Source of the DNA: CAIOZA01 sp964464375
Lineage (GTDB): Bacteria; Bacteroidota; Ignavibacteria; Kapaibacteriales; UBA2268
Length of the DNA: 27,597 nucleotides
Direction: 5' to 3'
Assembly (NCBI GenBank): GCA_964464375.1
Contig: CAYXFU010000042.1
Location: 1-27,597, forward strand
Every line of letters begins with the position of its first letter. The stretch's first letter is position 1. Below, in pieces: positions 8,056 through 16,450 of the stretch. The translations under genes were made by a program, and so were the position numbers. A model generated the notes under the pieces. That model saw nothing but the letters and a program-made list of their open reading frames with translations, did no database searches and was not told where the DNA came from.

Positions 8056-8961
8056 ATGAATAAAGGCAGAATTGAAGCTGTGTTCCTGATGATTATCCTG
8101 GCTGTGATCTGGGGTTCATCATTTATTCTTATGAAGAAGGGTATGCTGACATACTCTCCCGATCAGGTAGCGTCGATGAGAATTCTCTTTGCCGCTATCG
8201 TATTCATTCCTTATATGATCAAATCCTTCAAATCAATTCCTTGGGATAAATATAAATATATTCTCATATTCGGACTTCTTGAGGTTGGAATACCGCCATT
8301 TCTCTATACATACGCCCAAATGCACGTCGATAGCTCATCGGCAGGAATACTAAATAGTCTTGTCCCGATTTTTACTCTCACTTCCGGTATTATCATTTTT
8401 AAGCTGAGATACAATATATTAACTACAATTGGTGTGCTGATCGGTCTGATCGGAGCTTTGCTTATTACTTATTTCAAGATTGGTAGTGCCGGAACAACCA
8501 TGGATTTAACTAATTCGTGGGGATTGCTGATCGTTCTGGCAACCCTGTTCTATGGAATTGGCGGCAACATAATGAAAGAGAAGCTGGACAACATCCCCGG
8601 TCCTATAATAACAGGCGTGGCATTTATATCATTGGCAATTCCGGCAGGAATCTACCTTTTTACTACTAACTTCACTTCAATCCCAATTGACAACACTCAT
8701 AATCTTCATTCATTGATTGCAATTATACTGCTGGCAGTATTCGGATCTGCTCTGGCTATGGTTGTTTTCAGTAAGTTGATTAAACAATCTAATGCTCTGT
8801 TCGGTTCATTCGTAACATGGCTGATACCCTTTGTCTCATTGATCTGGGGCTGGGTTGATGGCGAAAATATTTCATACCTTCATTTTTCCAGCATGGCTTT
8901 CATTTTCCTTGGGATTTATATCTCAGGACTTGGTGAAAAAAAGACAGTGAAAGCCACATAA
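8056..8961 (+). CDS. EamA/DMT-superfamily transporter
   Basis: 301 residues, about ten hydrophobic helices in two EamA repeats (about 8-140 and 155-292). The first helix carries the typical AVIWGSSFILMKKG, and the end of the first repeat LIGLIGALLITY. These inner-membrane proteins export metabolites such as amino acids, or are involved in uptake of small molecules; the substrate cannot be read from sequence. Length is normal for the family. It follows a 128-base spacer after the 155-bp repeat and appears to be a single-gene unit. Convergent with the TonB-like gene, with a repeat fragment between them. Confidence 0.9.
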   Translation: MNKGRIEAVFLMIILAVIWGSSFILMKKGMLTYSPDQVASMRILFAAIVFIPYMIKSFKSIPWDKYKYILIFGLLEVGIPPFLYTYAQMHVDSSSAGILNSLVPIFTLTSGIIIFKLRYNILTTIGVLIGLIGALLITYFKIGSAGTTMDLTNSWGLLIVLATLFYGIGGNIMKEKLDNIPGPIITGVAFISLAIPAGIYLFTTNFTSIPIDNTHNLHSLIAIILLAVFGSALAMVVFSKLIKQSNALFGSFVTWLIPFVSLIWGWVDGENISYLHFSSMAFIFLGIYISGLGEKKTVKAT

Positions 8962-8981
8962 CTACTATTCAATATTTAGAA

Positions 8982-9012
8982 GTCATTCAGAAGGAGCATA
9001 GCGACTGAAGAC
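8982..9012. repeat. R2-family repeat fragment
   Basis: GTCATTCAGAAGGAGCATAG followed by CGACTGAAGACT matches the widespread 'GTCATTC...GGAGCG...GAAGAATC' type of intergenic repeat also present at 22503-22613 and 24205-24232. It lies between convergent genes. Confidence 0.5.
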
Positions 9013-9023
9013 TATTTTAGTAA

Positions 9024-9806
9024 TTATCTCAACTTAAAAATTATAGGTACATTTATCCAACATTGCACCGTCGCACCATTCTGAATTGCTGGTGTGAATA
9101 TAGCTTTCATCACAGCGTCTGTTGCGGCTTTATCCAAAATCGGTGCTACCGAAGCAAATACAACGACTTTAACCGGTTTACCCGACTTATCGACAAGCAC
9201 TCTGATTATCGATGTTCCTTCTAAGCCGGTCTTTATCGCCATTTGCGGATAGATAACACTTCTTTGGAGTTCCACCAGATCTAATGCAGGTTCTTTCTCC
9301 ACAAAGGATGGCTCATTAATGTCCGGTATCGGTTCAGGTTTAACTACATTAGTAACATTAACCGGATTTGAGTTAATCAGGTTCGGAATATCTTCAGGCT
9401 TAATCAGAGTTCCTTCGGTTGATGAAAGAGAATTCGGTAACTGATCTACTCCGGCGAATGTTCCAATATCCTTCTTTATATCCCCGGCGATAGGACTAGG
9501 CTTTCCGGCTACAAATTCAGTTCTGACTAAATCAATCGGTAACTTTGGAGGAGGTAGTTTTGTTGTAATTCCTTCATCTGATTTGGTTGGAGCTAGCGGG
9601 AACCATTCTATAGGACCTCCAACCCGGTCATTGATTATGTTCGGGTTTCTGCCCGGGGAAAGCAGAGATATTATTGCTATCAGCAACAGTGCCGACATTG
9701 TCACCACAAAGCCTTTATAGGTATTGGTGCGGATGTATTCCTTCAGTTCAGCCGCTCCGTAGGCTTTTCCATGTGGATGATTCAGATATATAGATAAAGC
9801 TGTCAT
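9024..9806 (-). CDS. TonB-like energy-transducing protein
   Basis: 260 residues. One membrane helix lies at about 35-50 (VVTMSALLLIAIISLL) after a short cytoplasmic head. Residues about 65-175 are a Pro/Glu-rich periplasmic linker. Residues about 180-260 are a TonB C-terminal domain: YPQMAIKTGLEGTSIIRVLV, DKSGKPVKVVV, DAVMKAIFTPAIQNG, and a last strand VPIIFKLR. TonB couples the proton gradient through ExbB/ExbD to outer-membrane receptors. No exbBD or receptor gene is adjacent. The Shine-Dalgarno AAGGAG lies a few bases before ATG 9806. A possible ECF-type promoter lies about 100 bases upstream (see separate entry). Confidence 0.88.
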   Translation of the reverse strand: MTALSIYLNHPHGKAYGAAELKEYIRTNTYKGFVVTMSALLLIAIISLLSPGRNPNIINDRVGGPIEWFPLAPTKSDEGITTKLPPPKLPIDLVRTEFVAGKPSPIAGDIKKDIGTFAGVDQLPNSLSSTEGTLIKPEDIPNLINSNPVNVTNVVKPEPIPDINEPSFVEKEPALDLVELQRSVIYPQMAIKTGLEGTSIIRVLVDKSGKPVKVVVFASVAPILDKAATDAVMKAIFTPAIQNGATVQCWINVPIIFKLR

Positions 9807-9883
9807 TTTGTGATCTCCTTATAATATTAATTATAAAATCAATTAACTAATAAGTTGACCGGGATCCACGTTCAAACTTTTCT

Positions 9884-9926
9884 CAAGTCTAAACATAAGA
9901 CACATCAAAGGGCAAAAAAGTTACAG
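9884..9926 (-). promoter_or_regulatory. Possible ECF-sigma-type promoter of the TonB-like gene
   Basis: On the minus strand TGTAACTT is followed after 17 bases by TCTTA, resembling the AAC...GTC pattern of ECF sigma promoters. The flanking sequence (TTTAGACTT, and TTACAGAAA on the plus strand) is shared with 7654-7689. No matching sigma gene is in the window, so this is weak. Confidence 0.3.
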
Positions 9927-10090
9927 AAAGGGTGAAAAAATATTCTGATTAGTAATAACTAATACCAAGTAGCTATTATAGATGAAAAATAGTTATGAAA
10001 CCCATTGTAGGGACAAGGCGTGCAGAGTTTCTACAATAAATCTATTAGGTAATGTATTGTAAAAATATTATGGCATAATGTAAAAAATAC

Positions 10091-10121
10091 TTGACATTTA
10101 GTAAAATATATCATATATTTG
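10091..10121 (+). promoter_or_regulatory. Promoter of the membrane-protein/XRE pair
   Basis: TATATTTG (10114-10121) is an exact TAnnTTTG, the -7 element of Bacteroidota primary-sigma promoters, with TTG 20 bases upstream. The same bases also form TTGACA-17-TATATT. It lies about 37 bases before ATG 10158 and precedes no other gene. Confidence 0.65.
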
Positions 10122-10157
10122 TTTTGAGTGAATGAACAAAAATCAAAAGGATGATAA

Positions 10158-10616
10158 ATGGAATCTAAATTTCTGCTTCCTCACCGTTACAAGCTGATTG
10201 GCTGGTTCCTTCTGGTACCCTCATTTATCATGGGAGTTCTGTGGATGGCTGGTGTTCGGGCTGTAGTTAATGCACCGGTCTTTGCTCTATGGAGTACGAA
10301 TCAGGAATTATTCACAATCATTAATAAGAACATTTATAACGAAATTGTGATGATTCCATTGTTGGCTAGTCTAATGATAGTTACATTCACAAAAGAGAAG
10401 CATGAAGACGAATATATTATGAAGCTCAGACTGGATTCATTGGTTTGGTCAATTTATATCAATTTCTCATTGCTTATAGTCGCTATAATTTTTATTTTTC
10501 GCGATGGTTATTATAACATTATGATATACAATCAGTTTACTGTCCTAATTTTATTTATTATACGTTTTAATTTTGTACTTTACAAGAACAAGCATCAGTT
10601 AGATAATGAAAAATAA
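10158..10616 (+). CDS. Small membrane protein paired with XRE regulator
   Basis: 152 residues with four to five hydrophobic helices (about 14-36, 60-77, 92-115, 121-142). I recognise the general pattern of a Bacteroidota family found directly before a short YozG-like XRE regulator: a KEKHEDEYIMKLRLDSLVW segment in the middle and a tail RFNFVLYKNK. Function is unknown; an inner-membrane sensor or partner for the regulator is a guess. It overlaps the next gene by 11 bases, so the two are translationally coupled. Confidence 0.72.
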   Translation: MESKFLLPHRYKLIGWFLLVPSFIMGVLWMAGVRAVVNAPVFALWSTNQELFTIINKNIYNEIVMIPLLASLMIVTFTKEKHEDEYIMKLRLDSLVWSIYINFSLLIVAIIFIFRDGYYNIMIYNQFTVLILFIIRFNFVLYKNKHQLDNEK

Positions 10617-10806
10617 TATCAGAGTTGAACGGGCTATAAAAAACATCACTCAGGAAGAGTTGGCAAAACTCGTGGACGTCAGCAGACAGACAATAAATGC
10701 GATGGAGTTGGGGAAATATGTACCATCGACAGTTCTTTCATTGAAGATTGCTAAAGTATTCCAGAAAAAGGTAGAAGAGATATTTTATCTGGAAGATTCA
10801 GACTAG
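10606..10806 (+). CDS. Short XRE-family regulator (YozG-like HTH)
   Basis: 66 residues, almost all a single helix-turn-helix: TQEELAKLVDVSRQTINAME (recognition helix around RQTINAMELGKYVPS), then LSLKIAKVFQKKVEEIF. This is the compact YozG/HTH_3 type, which binds DNA as a dimer. It starts inside the 3' end of the membrane-protein gene (ATGAAAAATAA overlaps the stop). Probably autoregulates the pair; no operator palindrome is obvious at the promoter. Confidence 0.88.
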   Translation: MKNNIRVERAIKNITQEELAKLVDVSRQTINAMELGKYVPSTVLSLKIAKVFQKKVEEIFYLEDSD

Positions 10807-10828
10807 AGATTAAGATATCATAATTCAT

Positions 10829-10880
10829 GGACAATCAAGGATGATTGTCCTACAGTGTAGGTTAAGCATCCTGCTTGACC
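10829..10880. repeat. R4-family palindromic repeat
   Basis: A perfect 9-bp inverted repeat, GGACAATCA/TGATTGTCC, followed by TAGGTTAAGCATCCTGCTTG. Same family as the cluster at 12539-12713. Confidence 0.75.
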
Positions 10881-10942
10881 GGATTTAGAAATTTTAATAA
10901 AATAACATAATTCATTTTTTTAATAATTCAGGGAGTATTTCC

Positions 10943-11449
10943 ATGAACAAGTTTTTTATTTGCCTTTTTGCAACTTTGCTTCTTATTGGAGCTACATCAA
11001 ACGCCAAATCGAAGAATCGCATTGGAACTTATGATTCAAGAATCATCGCAATCTGGAATTTCAGTAGTCCGGAATTCCAAAAGGAAATGACTGAAATGAG
11101 AACAGCATTCATCAAAGCCAAAGAAAGCAATGACACTGCAACAGTCAAAATTTTGGAACAAAAAGGTCCTCTAACTCAGAGAATTCTTCATGATAAGGGA
11201 TTCGGCAGAGGTTCGGTTGCTGAAATAATCGAAAAGAAACAAGAAGAATTGAAGTTACTAGCCAAAAGCGAGAACTTAATAGCAATAGTCTCGAAGTGGG
11301 AACTAAATTACTCAAATCCTGACATTGAAGTTGTTGATGTAACAGTCAAGCTTCTCGAAGCACTTAATGCAACTGATAAGATTATCAAAATGTATGATGA
11401 AATGAAAACCCAGGAACCATTGAAAAATGCTTTCTTTTTAGAAGATTGA
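10943..11449 (+). CDS. Secreted protein of unknown function
   Basis: 168 residues with a signal peptide (about 1-22, ending SNAKS), so periplasmic or exported. The mature part starts RIGTYDSRIIAIW, then a charged, probably helical stretch (FQKEMTEMRTAFIKAKE, EIIEKKQEELKLLAK). I do not recognise a named domain. The helical character and the YDSR start slightly recall OmpH/Skp-like chaperones, but this is not enough for an assignment. A GGGAG Shine-Dalgarno precedes ATG 10943. A terminator-like hairpin follows at 11463. Confidence 0.75.
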   Translation: MNKFFICLFATLLLIGATSNAKSKNRIGTYDSRIIAIWNFSSPEFQKEMTEMRTAFIKAKESNDTATVKILEQKGPLTQRILHDKGFGRGSVAEIIEKKQEELKLLAKSENLIAIVSKWELNYSNPDIEVVDVTVKLLEALNATDKIIKMYDEMKTQEPLKNAFFLED

Positions 11450-11462
11450 GGTAGGAACAAAA

Positions 11463-11490
11463 CATGGGTTCATCGCAAAATGAACCCATG
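11463..11490 (+). terminator. Terminator-like hairpin after the secreted hypothetical
   Basis: CATGGGTTCA pairs perfectly with TGAACCCATG across an 8-base loop, 13 bases past the stop codon. There is no clear T-run after it, so it may be a 3'-end stabiliser instead. Confidence 0.55.
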
Positions 11491-11697
11491 CTTAAAATAT
11501 GACTTATATAAATTTCTATTTATCTCTGTTGGGATGAGCAACAGCCTCAGATCAAGAGCATCCTTTGTCATTGATTCTTATGAGCCAGACTCGCATATTT
11601 TGGTTACTTTGAAAGTATAGATGATTTTACCACAGCCAAATGCCTATTCAACCAAATGTGTTCCTTACAGAATTCATATTTGACTTGATGTTGAAAA

Positions 11698-12384
11698 TCA
11701 ACCGCCGAACATCTTTGCTATGTCATCGTCTGATAGCTCTTCGGTTTTCTCATCTGCAGAAGTCTGACCAATTACATCGTCAACCATTGACTGACGTGTA
11801 TCTTTATCAAAATAAGCACTTACGGCGTCAGGATCAAAAGCAACCTTATTATGAAGTTTTTCGAGACCCTGCATATCAACTTCACCGTCAGTTCTTATAA
11901 TTTCCTTGATTTCAGAAAGATTATATTGGTTTAAGATGCCTAAGAGTCTGCTTTGAATAGTTTCGAGAAGACTGTTGACAGCATTGATCTGCTGAGCTGT
12001 AATGTCCTGAACCTGGAGAGCCATCATAATATTTGTTGCATCTTCGGTTATAGCATTGCAGACTTCGTCTGATTTTGCAATAAGAGCTTTACCGGCATCA
12101 TCGGTATTAATCTGAGAAAGATTAGTCTGAATATCGGCTGTCTTCTCAAACAAACCATCCACAACATTCATAATTTCATTAGTTGCATTTTCTGTTGCCT
12201 GAGTAACCTTGTTTAGCTTATCGGTAGCGTCGGGCACTTTATTGAGATTATCATTAACAGATTGACTAATTGACTCTAAAACAGGTTTAATGTCTTTGAC
12301 AAAAGCAATTATATCTTTTAGCAGATTTTGATGTGCTGGCTCTTCAACGTTGGATACAATGCCATCTAACTCATTTATGTTCAT
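11698..12384 (-). CDS. cheZ: CheZ-like protein phosphatase
   Basis: 228 residues. The long helical core contains ATDKLNKVTQATENATNEI and the signature ALQVQDITAQQINAV. D127 and Q131 have the four-residue spacing of E. coli CheZ D143/Q147, the pair that drives dephosphorylation of CheY-P. The tail ends LSDDDIAKMFGG, an acidic-hydrophobic peptide like the CheY-binding C-terminus of CheZ. The family acts on a phosphorylated CheY-like receiver in the cytoplasm. No che, fla or receiver gene is adjacent, so its partner lies elsewhere. A Shine-Dalgarno-like GGAGA lies before ATG 12384. Confidence 0.8.
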   Translation of the reverse strand: MNINELDGIVSNVEEPAHQNLLKDIIAFVKDIKPVLESISQSVNDNLNKVPDATDKLNKVTQATENATNEIMNVVDGLFEKTADIQTNLSQINTDDAGKALIAKSDEVCNAITEDATNIMMALQVQDITAQQINAVNSLLETIQSRLLGILNQYNLSEIKEIIRTDGEVDMQGLEKLHNKVAFDPDAVSAYFDKDTRQSMVDDVIGQTSADEKTEELSDDDIAKMFGG

Positions 12385-12538
12385 ATTCTCTCCAGTTTAT
12401 TTTCAATTGCTGATTTTCAAATTTGCAGTTATTTGGGCAAAAATCCAAATCATATAATTATTTTTAAGGTTATAACATTATCGGCAGAAATTTTCAAAAT
12501 ATTACTATTATGACGAAAATAAATAAAAAAAATCCTAT

Positions 12539-12713
12539 TCGTAGGAAATCATCCTGATTGTCAGTTTTAGCAAAATCAACAAATACATCGTCAATCAGGA
12601 TGATTGACCTACCAAGAACAGTTGATCCTGTATTCGTGGGACAATCATCCTTGATTGTCTGCTGTTAATGAATTCAAACAATACATGGTCAATCAAGGAT
12701 GATCGACCTACCA
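12539..12713. repeat. Cluster of four R4 palindromic units in alternating orientation
   Basis: Units near 12539-12562, 12590-12613, 12638-12660 and 12687-12713 all contain AATCATCCT(T)GATTG or its reverse complement, with GACCTACC or its complement at one end. Orientation alternates, as in BIME clusters of REP elements. The rest of the 12385-12789 spacer is AT-rich with nothing else visible except the dapA terminator. Confidence 0.8.
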
Positions 12714-12744
12714 ATACAAAATTGGTATGAATTAATGACCTGCC

Positions 12745-12772
12745 AAAAAAAAAGCTGCCCGATTGGACAGCT
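12745..12772 (-). terminator. Rho-independent terminator of dapA
   Basis: On the minus strand AGCTGTCC, loop AATC, GGGCAGCT, then nine T. The central T:G pair is allowed only in the minus-strand RNA (it is C/A on the other), so the hairpin is built for dapA transcription. It lies 18 bases past the dapA stop. Confidence 0.9.
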
Positions 12773-12789
12773 TCATTTTGTTGTAAATA

Positions 12790-13692
12790 TCATTTGATTA
12801 ATTTAATATTTGCTCTTTTCAAAGCATCTTTTATTAATTTTTTGTTTTCGGGATCCATCTCATTCAGCGGCATACGAACCATAAATTTCATCAGACCCAG
12901 CATTGACATTGCTGCCTTCACTGGAACCGGATTGGGTTCGATAAAGTTGAGACTCATCAACTCGAATAGTTCATTATGAATTTCAGTGGCTTTGGCGAAT
13001 TTTCCTGCTAACCCAAGATTAACCATTTCGCTGAAGCGTTTCGGTGCATAATTTGAAATAACAGAGATAACACCCTTAGCTCCGACTGATAATAATGGCA
13101 ATGTATAAGCATCATCACCGGAAAGCACCGAGAATCCATCGGGAGCATATCTGATCAAGGTCATTATCTGTTCCAGATCTCCGGAAGCTTCCTTTGTCGC
13201 AATAATATTCGGGAAAGCTTGAGCCAATGCTATTTGAGTATCGGGCAGCATGTTGACACCTGTACGACCGGGTACATTATAAAGAATAATGGGAATATCT
13301 ACTTTTTCTGCAATAACACCATAATGGGAAAATAAATAATTCTGGGATGGTTTAACGTAGTAGGGAGTAACTATCAATGCCGCTGCAACACCATGCTCCT
13401 TTGCTAATACGGTCAGATCCCAAGTCTCATGAGTATCGTGTGTGCCGGTTGCTACTATTATAGGCACTCTGCCGTTAGCATGTTCGACCGACTGAGTAAT
13501 CAAGGCGACTTTTTCTTTGATTGTGAGAAGAGATCCCTCACCAGTTGTACTACAGACTGCTATAGCATCGACACCATTGTCTATCTGAAAATCAATCAGC
13601 TTTTTAAAAGCATTGAAATCGAGTTCCCCATTAGATTTAAAAGGTGTTGCCAGAGCTGTGATTGTACCTTTTGGAGCGAATTTTTTCATCAT
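12790..13692 (-). CDS. dapA: 4-hydroxy-tetrahydrodipicolinate synthase
   Basis: 300 residues, the normal length. Condenses pyruvate with aspartate-semialdehyde, the first committed step of lysine and diaminopimelate synthesis. All key sites are visible: Schiff-base lysine K167 in IIATKEASGD, Y138 in LYNVPGRTG, T49 in CSTTGEG, Y112 in VTPYYVKPSQ, and R143. Two ATG codons open the gene (13692 and 13689). The Shine-Dalgarno GGGGAG is only two bases from the first and five from the second, so the second may be used. A single-gene unit with its own terminator; no other lysine gene is near. Confidence 0.96.
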   Translation of the reverse strand: MMKKFAPKGTITALATPFKSNGELDFNAFKKLIDFQIDNGVDAIAVCSTTGEGSLLTIKEKVALITQSVEHANGRVPIIVATGTHDTHETWDLTVLAKEHGVAAALIVTPYYVKPSQNYLFSHYGVIAEKVDIPIILYNVPGRTGVNMLPDTQIALAQAFPNIIATKEASGDLEQIMTLIRYAPDGFSVLSGDDAYTLPLLSVGAKGVISVISNYAPKRFSEMVNLGLAGKFAKATEIHNELFELMSLNFIEPNPVPVKAAMSMLGLMKFMVRMPLNEMDPENKKLIKDALKRANIKLIK

Positions 13693-14046
13693 GTCTCCCC
13701 GTTAACTTTTATAATAAAATAAATATTCTTCGAATTAATAATGAACCGTTTACTATTCTACAATTAACAAATTTTATAAAAATAATATTTAAAACTCGAA
13801 ATATAAAACATTATTTTTAAAATGCTGTTATTTATTGATAAATAAAACAATTCAAAGTATATCTAACAAATATTATACCAACTTTTGTGATTAGATAAGA
13901 GTATGTGTTATAAAGGATTAGGAGGAGGAAAAATTGCATTGGGATGGAGTAAAAATATTTAAATTTATATTTTTCCCATTATTTCATTATTTTACCTAAA
14001 ATTTATTGTGTGTTCGTAAATATATAATTTATCGGCAAAGCATATT
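13693..14046. other. AT-rich divergent intergenic region
   Basis: 354 bases between the divergent dapA and methyltransferase genes. Very AT-rich; must contain both promoters. I find no exact TAnnTTTG with a good -33 partner, no riboswitch-like structure and no repeat-family member. A purine-rich GGATTAGGAGGAGG at about 13916-13929 is not followed by a usable start codon. Confidence 0.5.
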
Positions 14047-16446
14047 ATGAGCCTTTTTGAAAAACTGCAGAAAGTAACCAGCGAAGAAGACGTTAAAGAC
14101 GCTTACATAAAAGCTCTTGGTTTGAAAGAATATCAAAAGAACCTTATTGACATTCAAACTAAAGAGATTTGGTTTGAATCAAAAGATAATAGCAGAACAT
14201 CGAGTTATGCCATGTTCACCCAATTGATGCACTACGTTCAGGTTGCGTTGGACAAAGGCGAATATGTTCCGCCATTCTTAGCCGTTATCGACACACAAAA
14301 AGCCGCAATAATGAAAAGTGCAGACGTTATTCCGTTTCTCGAAAAGAAAACAGTTAAATGGGGCAAATCCGCCAGCAGTTTCACTCAGGAAGCTTTAGAC
14401 GCTATCTCCGCCCACATCGGAACTCACTTCGTTTCCTTCAAGATTGAAACTCACGAAGATGAGTTCATCAGCACGATTAAAAATGCGATCAAATCCGGTG
14501 ACATTATTCGCACTCAAATAACGCCCGACAACCTGAAACAGGTTTTTGACAAATGGGTGCTGATGATTGGTCGCGAGATTCAGGGTGTAAAAGAAGATGA
14601 TTATGCTCTTCTGTTCTTTGCCGATATAATGCACGACGGCACTGTTTCTACACACGACAACCTTACCGCAGAGCTGCTCCACAAGAATAATGCTCCCGTT
14701 TTCAGTCTGGGTGGCAAAATATATGAATTAAACAACAAGGAAGGCTATCGCCAGTTCTGGGCAATTTACCACAAACCGCCAAAAGCTGAATACCGAAACT
14801 ACCTTCTGGAACGTCGCGACAGTTTGATCCCAATCGACGAACGCAGTTTCAAGGGTGCTTACTACACTCCTCTGGCTGTCGTGGACAAAGCTTACGACAA
14901 GCTGACCGAAACCCTCGGCAACAATTGGCAGAAAGATTATATTGTTTGGGATATGTGCTGTGGTGTCGGCAATCTGGAAGTCAAACACAGCAACCCCCGC
15001 AATATCTACATGTCCACTCTGGATCAGGCTGATGTTGACGTGATGAAAGCCACAAAAACCTGCGTAGCGGCTCAACGCTTTCAATATGATTATCTGAATG
15101 ACGACATAACAGACGACGGAAAAATAGATTACACACTTACAAATAAAGTCCCCGAAAGCCTGCGCAAAGCCATTTCCGACGGCAAAAAGATTTTGGTTCT
15201 CATTAATCCGCCTTATGCGGAAGCAACAAATTTTGAAAATATAGCAAATGGTATAGATGCAGAAAATAAGCAAGGTGTAGCTAAAACAAAAATTGCAGCA
15301 ACGGCAATGTCAGCTTACGGAAAGGCTAGTAACGAATTATTTACTCAATTTTTAGCAAGAATTGCAATTGAAGTCCCTACTGCTACAATTTCAATGTTTA
15401 GCACGATGAAATATGTGAATGCACCAAATTTTGAGAAATTTAGACAAACTTGGAATGCCAAATATCTTGGAGGATTTGTAGTTCACAATAAAGCATTTGA
15501 AGGTCTAACTGGAAAATTTCCAATTGGTTTTTTAGTTTGGAAAACAAACCAAAATTCAATAAATAAATCACCAATAACTGAAATATCTGTTGAAGTAATT
15601 GATAAGAATGCTCAACCAATTGGTGAGAAATTATTTTACAACTTGCCGAATGATACTTTTTTAAACGTTTGGTTAAATAGACCAAAAGCAAACAAAATTG
15701 ATGTTGTGCCTTTGAAAAATGGGATTTCTCCATCAGAAACAATTCCTCGTATAAAAACATGGTCTGATAATGCTATCGCCTATATGTACTGTGGTGTTAA
15801 TGATTTGCAACATGCTGAACAACAAACAATTATCTATTCTTCGGTTTATGGCGGAGGTAATGGCTTTTACATAACAGTTGAAAATTTGTGGCAAGCTGCT
15901 ATTATTTTTTCAGTTAGAAGATTAGTAAAACCAACCTGGCTCAATGATAGGGATCAATTTTTACAGCCAACAAAACTATTATCGGAAGAATTTAAAACCG
16001 ATTGTTTGATATGGATGCTATTCAATCGTTGTCAAAGAACAGCTTCAGCCAACGACCTGGAATGGAACGGCAAAATATGGTCGATTGTGAATCATTTTAT
16101 ACCATTCACCGAGACAGAAGTGAACTCACCTGACCGCTTTGAGTCCGATTTTATGGTGCAATACATGGCAGATAAAATCTTTTCGGACGAATCAAAAGCC
16201 GTACTGGAAGCTGGAAAAGCACTCTGGCAAGCCTATTTCGCCCACACAGATGTTCGCACAGTCCGCGATGAACTCAAGCTGAACCGTGCCGATGTTGGCT
16301 GGTATCAGGTACGCAAAGCCCTGCAGGCACGCAACGCCAGCGGTGATTTCCCTCCCGTCAGCTTCAAACCCATGGAGGAAGCCTACAAAGCATTAACCGA
16401 AAAACTACAGCCAATGGTCTATGAACTCGGCTTTCTGAAAATATAG
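14047..16446 (+). CDS. Type IIG-like restriction-modification enzyme / N6-adenine methyltransferase
   Basis: 799 residues. The N-terminal part has a PD-(D/E)xK-like pattern (D35 ... E44-S-K46 in IDIQTKEIWFESKD), which would be the nuclease. Methyltransferase motifs follow in order: FKGAYYTP (motif X-like, about 268-275), VWDMCCGVGN (motif I, about 300-309, AdoMet binding), LINPPY (motif IV, 385-390, catalytic NPPY of gamma-class adenine methylases). The C-terminal half would hold the target recognition domain. Expected to methylate, and possibly cut at, a specific DNA site. No separate endonuclease or specificity gene is adjacent. The stretch from about 15221 to 16020 is much more AT-rich than either side, which suggests recombination inside the gene. 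Confidence 0.8.
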   Translation: MSLFEKLQKVTSEEDVKDAYIKALGLKEYQKNLIDIQTKEIWFESKDNSRTSSYAMFTQLMHYVQVALDKGEYVPPFLAVIDTQKAAIMKSADVIPFLEKKTVKWGKSASSFTQEALDAISAHIGTHFVSFKIETHEDEFISTIKNAIKSGDIIRTQITPDNLKQVFDKWVLMIGREIQGVKEDDYALLFFADIMHDGTVSTHDNLTAELLHKNNAPVFSLGGKIYELNNKEGYRQFWAIYHKPPKAEYRNYLLERRDSLIPIDERSFKGAYYTPLAVVDKAYDKLTETLGNNWQKDYIVWDMCCGVGNLEVKHSNPRNIYMSTLDQADVDVMKATKTCVAAQRFQYDYLNDDITDDGKIDYTLTNKVPESLRKAISDGKKILVLINPPYAEATNFENIANGIDAENKQGVAKTKIAATAMSAYGKASNELFTQFLARIAIEVPTATISMFSTMKYVNAPNFEKFRQTWNAKYLGGFVVHNKAFEGLTGKFPIGFLVWKTNQNSINKSPITEISVEVIDKNAQPIGEKLFYNLPNDTFLNVWLNRPKANKIDVVPLKNGISPSETIPRIKTWSDNAIAYMYCGVNDLQHAEQQTIIYSSVYGGGNGFYITVENLWQAAIIFSVRRLVKPTWLNDRDQFLQPTKLLSEEFKTDCLIWMLFNRCQRTASANDLEWNGKIWSIVNHFIPFTETEVNSPDRFESDFMVQYMADKIFSDESKAVLEAGKALWQAYFAHTDVRTVRDELKLNRADVGWYQVRKALQARNASGDFPPVSFKPMEEAYKALTEKLQPMVYELGFLKI

Positions 16447-16450
16447 ATAT

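Noticed and set aside
11500..11697. tRNA or small RNA gene in the spacer downstream of CheZ
   Set aside because: No cloverleaf, T-loop consensus or strong hairpin was found; nothing supportable remains in this stretch.
11640..11900. Plus-strand 86-codon frame
   Set aside because: Overlaps the CheZ-like gene on the other strand and lacks any family pattern.
14728..15273. Reverse-strand 181-codon frame within the methyltransferase
   Set aside because: Shadow frame opposite a gene with clear motifs on the plus strand.
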